9,695 nt of DNA. It comes from Puniceicoccales bacterium (GTDB lineage Bacteria > Verrucomicrobiota > Verrucomicrobiia > Opitutales > LL51). Under the pieces are notes generated by a model that saw only the letters and a program-made list of their open reading frames with translations, ran no database searches and had not been told where the DNA came from. Positions within the stretch are counted from its first letter, which is position 1. Each line of letters opens with the position of its first letter. Where the stretch lies: positions 1-9,695 of the forward strand of contig JAISBJ010000055.1 of the NCBI GenBank assembly GCA_031266235.1. The letters are read 5' to 3'. Of this stretch, positions 6,581 to 9,695 are shown one piece after another. A program made the position numbers and the translations under genes.

Positions 6581-6581
6581 A

Positions 6582-6989
6582 TTATCCCAGGAGCAGCATG
6601 TGGCGGTATTGGTCGAGGAGCTCAGATTTTTCCTCCTCTTCTTTGAGTAGGGCGTCGATCCGCGCCAGCAATTCCTCGCTGAATTCCTGCCTCCCGGCCC
6701 CTTGGCCATTCAGCAACGTCCGTATCTCGCGGACTTTTTCACGGAAATTAACTGGCGATAAAATGCTGCGGTCTTTGACTTCCGGCCGCAACAATTGCAT
6801 CACTAAACTGTCGACAGTCTTGATGCTGAGCACTTTTTTGAGCTTTTCTTCGATTTTTCCCTCGCTCGGATCGCAGCTCCCCGAAGTCGGTAATTTCATG
6901 CGCTTCTGGTACTCGTTGCCCTTCGTAATGCCCGTGATGCCAAAATCCAAATCAAAATTCTCAGAAATCTCGTTTTTCGTCGTACTCAT
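6582..6989 (-). CDS. sctX: type III secretion accessory protein SctX (YscX family)
   Basis: The 135-residue protein aligns by eye with Yersinia YscX (122 residues). YscX is needed for export of early substrates and works with its chaperone YscY at the export gate SctV. Shared landmarks are a short disordered N-terminus, then KRMKLPTSG (29-37, compare RYALPPDG in YscX), a central region with SLVMQLLRPE (61-70), then a helix FREKVREIRTLLN (82-94), an EELLARIDALLKEEEEK stretch (105-121) and a leucine-rich end (LLDQYRHMLLLG). Position supports it: it follows sycN in the same order as in the Yersinia operon. The ATG has AAGGA 6 bases upstream. The 195-base gap from sycN, with its own TTGACA, suggests partly separate expression. 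No sctY follows. The assignment rests on motifs and synteny, so it is good but not certain. Confidence 0.65.
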   Translation of the reverse strand: MSTTKNEISENFDLDFGITGITKGNEYQKRMKLPTSGSCDPSEGKIEEKLKKVLSIKTVDSLVMQLLRPEVKDRSILSPVNFREKVREIRTLLNGQGAGRQEFSEELLARIDALLKEEEEKSELLDQYRHMLLLG

Positions 6990-7015
6990 TTTCCATCCTT
7001 ATTTCATACCTTTCT

Positions 7016-7038
7016 GTGAAAAATTTTCACTTTGTCAA
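7016..7038 (-). promoter_or_regulatory. TTGACA with adjacent palindrome upstream of sctX
   Basis: On the minus strand, TTGACA (7038-7033) is followed after 2 bases by the perfect inverted repeat GTGAAAA-N-TTTTCAC (7030-7016), about 27 bases from the sctX ATG. No good -10 box sits at 16-18 bases; TATGAA occurs at 24. It may be a repressor site on a promoter, or a short hairpin. The half-site sequence recurs inside sycN (7265-7278). Confidence 0.35.
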
Positions 7039-7067
7039 GGTTTTTTTTGCGAAAAAATAAAAATATT

Positions 7068-7375
7068 GGCGAAAAAATTTCTATTTTTAATCTTGACAGC
7101 AAATCTTAATTCATTCTCGTTTTGCAAAACGGAGTGGGTTGAAAAGTTGTGTCTCGTTTTTTCGTAAAAAAATATAAAAATATCCTACTCGAAGGGGTCC
7201 GCAGCTTGTCGCAGGCGCGTCGCTATGTCCATGAGCTGGTTGACCACGGCCTCCAGCGATACGGGTGAAAAATTTTCATTTTTAATCTTGACAGCGAACC
7301 CTAATTCATTCTCGTCTCGCAAAACGGGGTTGGTCGGAAAGTTGTGTTTCGCTTTTTCTTCGCAAAAAATATAGG
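7068..7375 (-). repeat. duplicated internal segment of sycN lying in the sycN-sctX spacer
   Basis: Positions about 7068-7172 are a diverged copy of about 7263-7367 (sycN codons about 71-105), in the same orientation at an offset of 195 bases. In one minus-strand frame the spacer copy reads KTRHNFSTHSVLQNENELRF, compared with KAKHNFPTNPVLRDENELGF in SycN (residues 74-93). It has lost the flanking parts of the gene and has no start, so it is a remnant. It occupies most of the spacer between sycN and sctX. Confidence 0.9.
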
Positions 7376-7574
7376 CCGCCGATACGAGCTTGAAGTTCAA
7401 GACGGGGAATTTATTGAGCAAATAAAGGAAAATGTGGGTCCGTTGGATATCGATGAAAAGTTCGCCGACGCCTTCGATCGCCAAATGAAGCAGCCCCTGA
7501 TCGTTGGTTGTAAAACTCGGGAAGCCCATTTTCCGCCCCATGTACGCCAAAGTCTCGGAAATGTGCCGTTCCAT
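7185..7574 (-). CDS. sycN: type III secretion class I chaperone, SycN-like
   Basis: The 129-residue protein has the size and pattern of small class I (CesT/SycE-type) T3SS chaperones and aligns by eye with Yersinia SycN (123 residues), which with YscB binds YopN. It begins with a helix SETLAYMGRKMGFPS (6-20), then strands GLLHLAIEGVGELFIDIQ (27-44) and HIFLYLL (47-53), a loop ending NPVLRDENELGFAVKI (82-97), and a C-terminal helix SLEAVVNQLMDIATRLRQ (106-123). It starts directly after the tyeA stop (TAAATG), with GGAGG 11 bases upstream inside tyeA, so translation is probably coupled. Its place between tyeA and sctX is that of sycN in Yersinia. No YscB-like partner is visible. Part of the gene is duplicated in the downstream spacer. 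Confidence 0.75.
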   Translation of the reverse strand: MERHISETLAYMGRKMGFPSFTTNDQGLLHLAIEGVGELFIDIQRTHIFLYLLNKFPVLNFKLVSAAYIFCEEKAKHNFPTNPVLRDENELGFAVKIKNENFSPVSLEAVVNQLMDIATRLRQAADPFE

Positions 7575-7892
7575 TTACGAATTTCCCTCCTTCAGAAATG
7601 CCGTCGCCGCCGCTTCTTCCTCCCGTAAAATAAAATCGTCGAGCTTCGTCTGCATGGCCGTCAAAAATTGCCCCTGCGTCTGGTCGTCCTTGAAAAATTT
7701 TTCGGGGAGACTGCGTACGAGTTCGATGATTTGGTGAAGAATGTAAATCGCCACCTCGAGATCATTCGCACCGTCGGGGTAAAAAAGATCGATCAGATGC
7801 GTGATTTGTTGGCCGCTGACAAACGCCCCCTGCGCCAATTTGACCAGCTCCCGCGTGGCCGCTAACTGCTCTTTATCGTTCATTTCCTGCAT
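7575..7892 (-). CDS. tyeA: T3SS gatekeeper co-regulator TyeA
   Basis: TyeA binds the C-terminus of YopN/SctW and completes the gate that blocks effector export until host contact. This 105-residue protein matches the Yersinia pattern (92 residues): helix TRELVKLAQGAF (13-24), QQITHLIDLFYPDG (28-41), IYILHQIIELVRSLPEKFF (49-67, compare FYQDLKRMFRLFPLGVF), DDQTQGQFLTAMQTKLDDFI (69-88) and an acidic end REEEAA. I chose the ATG at 7892 because AGGAG lies 8 bases before it; the ATG at 7898 is only 2 bases from that site. It lies 11 bases after sctW and abuts sycN. The reading frame is open upstream through the last codons of sctW, which matters for the possible fusion described separately. Confidence 0.82.
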   Translation of the reverse strand: MQEMNDKEQLAATRELVKLAQGAFVSGQQITHLIDLFYPDGANDLEVAIYILHQIIELVRSLPEKFFKDDQTQGQFLTAMQTKLDDFILREEEAAATAFLKEGNS

Positions 7893-7903
7893 AACCATCG
7901 CTC

Positions 7904-8965
7904 CTATTGCCGTTGTTTGTGTGCTGTCCCGGGGAACATGCGGCGAGTATTGCCCCCCAGCGCCCCGACACTGTCGTAAATCTGCCCGCAAATTTCGATG
8001 CGAAAGAGGCCGTCGCGGATGTGGCGCAACTCCTCCTGCGAGCGGGATGGGTTCGAAGAGGCGATGTCGATGCCGAAAAGCGCGATCATGGAGTCGATGT
8101 AGGGCCGGAAACTTTCCCGTTTTTTTTCTTGACGCCGGATGAACGTCTCGAAAACATCGAGCGGATTCGCCATTTTTAAAACTTCGTCGCGGTAAGTTAC
8201 GGCCAGACTAATGGCGCTTTGGGTCCCCCCATCGCCGTGCCCCTGACTCAAAACGGCGGCGGCCTTCGGAATGAGATTGTAGCCGTCGCGGATCGCCTGT
8301 TTATGGGTTTTTTGGAGCAATTCTCTGGCGCGGAGGAGTTGGGTTTTGAAGGCATCGCCCGTCTCCAGGCTATCTTCCAGGGCCGCCAATTTCTCGCTCC
8401 ATTTGATCCGTTCGGAGTTCGCAAAGCCAATGTTGATGGTTTGGGTCGGTGGATCCGTAAAAAATTCGATAATTTTCTTGACCTGGACGATTTCGGTTTC
8501 GAGCACTTCCCGTTCGAGGGGGTGAGTGGCGATGGCGAATTCCAGGACGTTATCCTGCTCAGTGACTTCGCCGAAATTTTCAGCGACCTTGTACAGCAGC
8601 GCGTCGCGGAGGGCATCTTGTTGATCTTCGCCGCGGTATTCTCGTTTGTAGCGTTGGCGCGAGAGTTCGGCGAAAACCTCCTTATATTGGCGTGTTTGCT
8701 TATTTTGGCCGAGGCGTTCGGTGTAGGTGGCGAGGATTTTTTCTTTTTCTTTGAAAAATTTTTTACTAACGACGTGGCGCTGGAGGATCGGGGGGCGCAA
8801 TTTTTGTTTAGTGGCTTCGAAGCCGGCGATGGCGCTCGCCAATTGGATTGCGGAGGGATCGGTATCGCGGATGAGGGTAATGGATTGGCCGCGGTAGGTG
8901 CCGTGGATATCGCCGACCGAATTCCTTTCGCCGCCTACGTTTTGGACTTTTCTCGCACTTATCAT
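7904..8965 (-). CDS. sctW: type III secretion gatekeeper SctW (YopN/HrpJ family)
   Basis: SctW plugs the export gate and sets the switch from translocators to effectors. The 353-residue protein starts with a Ser/Asn-rich tail and then GTYRGQSITLI (22-32), equivalent to the GQFRGESVQI segment of YopN where the chaperone-binding region begins. Predicted helices and coiled coil follow (45-110), then the family's ALRDALLYKVAENFGE (118-133). The second half contains SLAVTYRDEVLKMANPLDVFETFIRR (253-278) and EELRHIRDGLFRIEICGQIYD (311-331). It is longer than YopN (293). The TyeA domain, fused in chlamydial CopN, is separate here. The start is the first ATG, without a clear ribosome site. It heads a minus-strand operon with tyeA, sycN and possibly sctX, divergent from sctD. 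A G6 run near the 3' end could allow frameshifting into tyeA. Confidence 0.82.
   Translation of the reverse strand: MISARKVQNVGGERNSVGDIHGTYRGQSITLIRDTDPSAIQLASAIAGFEATKQKLRPPILQRHVVSKKFFKEKEKILATYTERLGQNKQTRQYKEVFAELSRQRYKREYRGEDQQDALRDALLYKVAENFGEVTEQDNVLEFAIATHPLEREVLETEIVQVKKIIEFFTDPPTQTINIGFANSERIKWSEKLAALEDSLETGDAFKTQLLRARELLQKTHKQAIRDGYNLIPKAAAVLSQGHGDGGTQSAISLAVTYRDEVLKMANPLDVFETFIRRQEKKRESFRPYIDSMIALFGIDIASSNPSRSQEELRHIRDGLFRIEICGQIYDSVGALGGNTRRMFPGTAHKQRQ
7952..7958 (-). other. possible -1 frameshift heptamer, sctW to tyeA
   Basis: On the minus strand the sctW codons CTG GGG GGC (L336-G338) contain the heptamer G GGG GGC, which has the X XXY YYZ form of -1 slippery sites. After a -1 slip the frame is open through the sctW stop into tyeA, adding a 20-residue linker (QYSPHVPRDSTQTTAIGAMV) before Met1 of TyeA, for a fusion of about 463 residues. 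No stimulatory stem-loop is obvious by eye. Confidence 0.35.
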
Positions 8966-9143
8966 CGTCGTAAATTTTGTTTAATAGTTTCGGTTGTTTC
9001 GGGGTTAATCATTGTCGTAAAACTTCCCGCTGCCAATGTGTGAAATCGCGCGCCGATGGCAACTCAAACCGTATGGACGTAAAAATTTCTAAAAATATTG
9101 ACTCGGACAAACTTTCCCATTAAATCGGCGGCGTACTGCTTTG
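8966..9143. promoter_or_regulatory. divergent control region between sctW and sctD
   Basis: This 178-base region separates two divergent T3SS transcripts. For sctD, TTGACT (9098-9103) and TTAAAT (9120-9125) are 16 bases apart, with transcript start expected near 9132, 12 bases before the ATG. For sctW no convincing promoter is visible on the minus strand. No clear palindrome for a shared regulator stands out. Confidence 0.4.
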
Positions 9144-9695
9144 ATGGGATTAGTGCTAAAAGTATTGTCGGGGCCGCATCAGGGAGCGGAGTTTGATGTC
9201 CCAGAAGAGGAAATTATTGTCGGTGCGGCCGATGAATGCGATCTCATCATTAGCGACGTTTTGGTGGCCGATAAACACATGAAATTGGGCATCGCCGAAG
9301 GCCGCATCTTCATTACGCCCCTCGAAGGAAATGTCTTCGTCGCCGGAAAATTGTTGCGCGAGCCCTCCGCCATCGATAATTTTCAATTCGTTACCATCGG
9401 CGCGACCCATATGATGCTCGGTGAAGGCGGTGCCGAACAGTGGCAAACCGTTGCGTTGGGAGATTTCCCTGAATTGGAGAAAGTTGAAGAGGAGGTTGCG
9501 GCGTTTACGGAGGCTGGTGAAGAAGCTGCGGAGGAAATTGCGAAAGGTGCTCAGGGAGAGACTGCGAAAGAGCACGGCCGAGAGGCATTTGTCGTGGAAT
9601 GGAACGAGGATGGGACTTCTAAGCGGAAGCATTTCACGGGTGCTTCGTCGGCCTCGTTAGTTGCCGAGACTGAGCTTGCGGATCGGGAGAGTAGG
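9144..9695 (+). CDS. sctD: type III secretion inner-membrane ring protein SctD, N-terminal part
   Basis: The gene runs off the window after 184 codons. It begins MGLVLKVLSGPHQGAEFDVP, followed by EEEIIVGAADECDLIISDVLVADKHMKL (residues 21-48), the pattern of the cytoplasmic FHA-like domain that opens SctD/YscD proteins (compare YscD, where GKHRGVEVELP precedes SDIVLSDSEIAPVHL). This domain faces the cytoplasmic sorting platform. From about residue 105 the chain becomes Glu/Ala-rich (LEKVEEEVAAFTEAGEEAAE), a linker longer than in YscD, and no membrane segment is reached before the edge. The ATG at 9144 has only a weak GGCGG upstream. Divergence from the sctW operon fits a T3SS locus. Other FHA proteins are possible, but the location favours SctD. 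Confidence 0.78.
   Translation, partial: MGLVLKVLSGPHQGAEFDVPEEEIIVGAADECDLIISDVLVADKHMKLGIAEGRIFITPLEGNVFVAGKLLREPSAIDNFQFVTIGATHMMLGEGGAEQWQTVALGDFPELEKVEEEVAAFTEAGEEAAEEIAKGAQGETAKEHGREAFVVEWNEDGTSKRKHFTGASSASLVAETELADRESR

Noticed and set aside
6598..7167. 189-codon plus-strand frame across sctX and the spacer
   Set aside because: It is mostly antisense to sctX and then runs into a duplicated sycN fragment; composition is Ser/Phe-rich and shadow-like.
7893..7991. Upstream start for tyeA (138 residues) inside sctW
   Set aside because: The added residues overlap sctW and do not resemble TyeA; AGGAG points to the ATG at 7892. The open frame is retained only as evidence for possible frameshifting.
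8219..9043. 274-codon open frame on the plus strand opposite sctW
   Set aside because: It is the antisense shadow of sctW; its protein is Phe/Gly/Val-rich in a way typical of reverse-complement frames, and sctW on the other strand has clear family motifs.
1..9695. tRNA, rRNA, CRISPR array, insertion sequence
   Set aside because: I saw no cloverleaf-like segment, no regularly spaced short repeats with unique spacers, and no transposase motif or terminal inverted repeats. The direct repeats present are gene duplications.

Overview
The window looks like chromosomal DNA from a host-associated member of the Planctomycetes-Verrucomicrobia-Chlamydiae group, most likely verrucomicrobial. Three things point that way: a prepilin-like protein with the C-terminal DG-H box typical of the 'H-X9-DG' prepilin families of that group, a type III secretion (T3SS) gene cluster, and an rpmF-plsX pair. 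Taxonomy is inferred, not proven. Coding DNA is moderately GC-rich, while spacers and two candidate effector genes are AT-rich.

Layout. Positions 77-1319 (+) hold rpmF (L32) and plsX (phospholipid synthesis). A tandem duplication of the plsX 3' end fills 1381-1531. Positions 1545-2522 (-) encode a protein of two 131-residue repeats, each with a glycine-rich hydrophobic segment (candidate T3SS substrate). Positions 2612-2800 (-) encode a 62-residue charged helical protein. Positions 2949-4627 (+) hold two type II/IV prepilin-like genes, with a tandemly duplicated 5' end between them that makes a 55-codon mini-pilin ORF. Positions 4736-5620 (+) are an orphan gene. Positions 5684-6376 (+) are a candidate effector whose frame stays coding-like past two stop codons. 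Positions 6582-8965 (-) form a T3SS block in transcription order sctW (yopN), tyeA, sycN, sctX (yscX). This is the order known from the Yersinia virA (yopN-tyeA-sycN-yscX) operon. Divergent from it, a partial sctD runs from 9144 off the right edge.

How they fit together: SctW and TyeA form the gatekeeper that holds back effector export; SycN is the class I chaperone for SctW; SctX is an accessory of the export gate; SctD is the inner-membrane ring. The two AT-rich genes without homologues I recognise could be substrates of this system.

The most notable observations are: (1) Yersinia-type gatekeeper/SctX synteny in a non-proteobacterial setting; (2) a G GGG GGC heptamer near the end of sctW whose -1 frame runs open into tyeA, which could give a SctW-TyeA fusion; (3) three independent 151-195 bp duplications in or at the edges of genes; and (4) a two-repeat candidate secreted protein.
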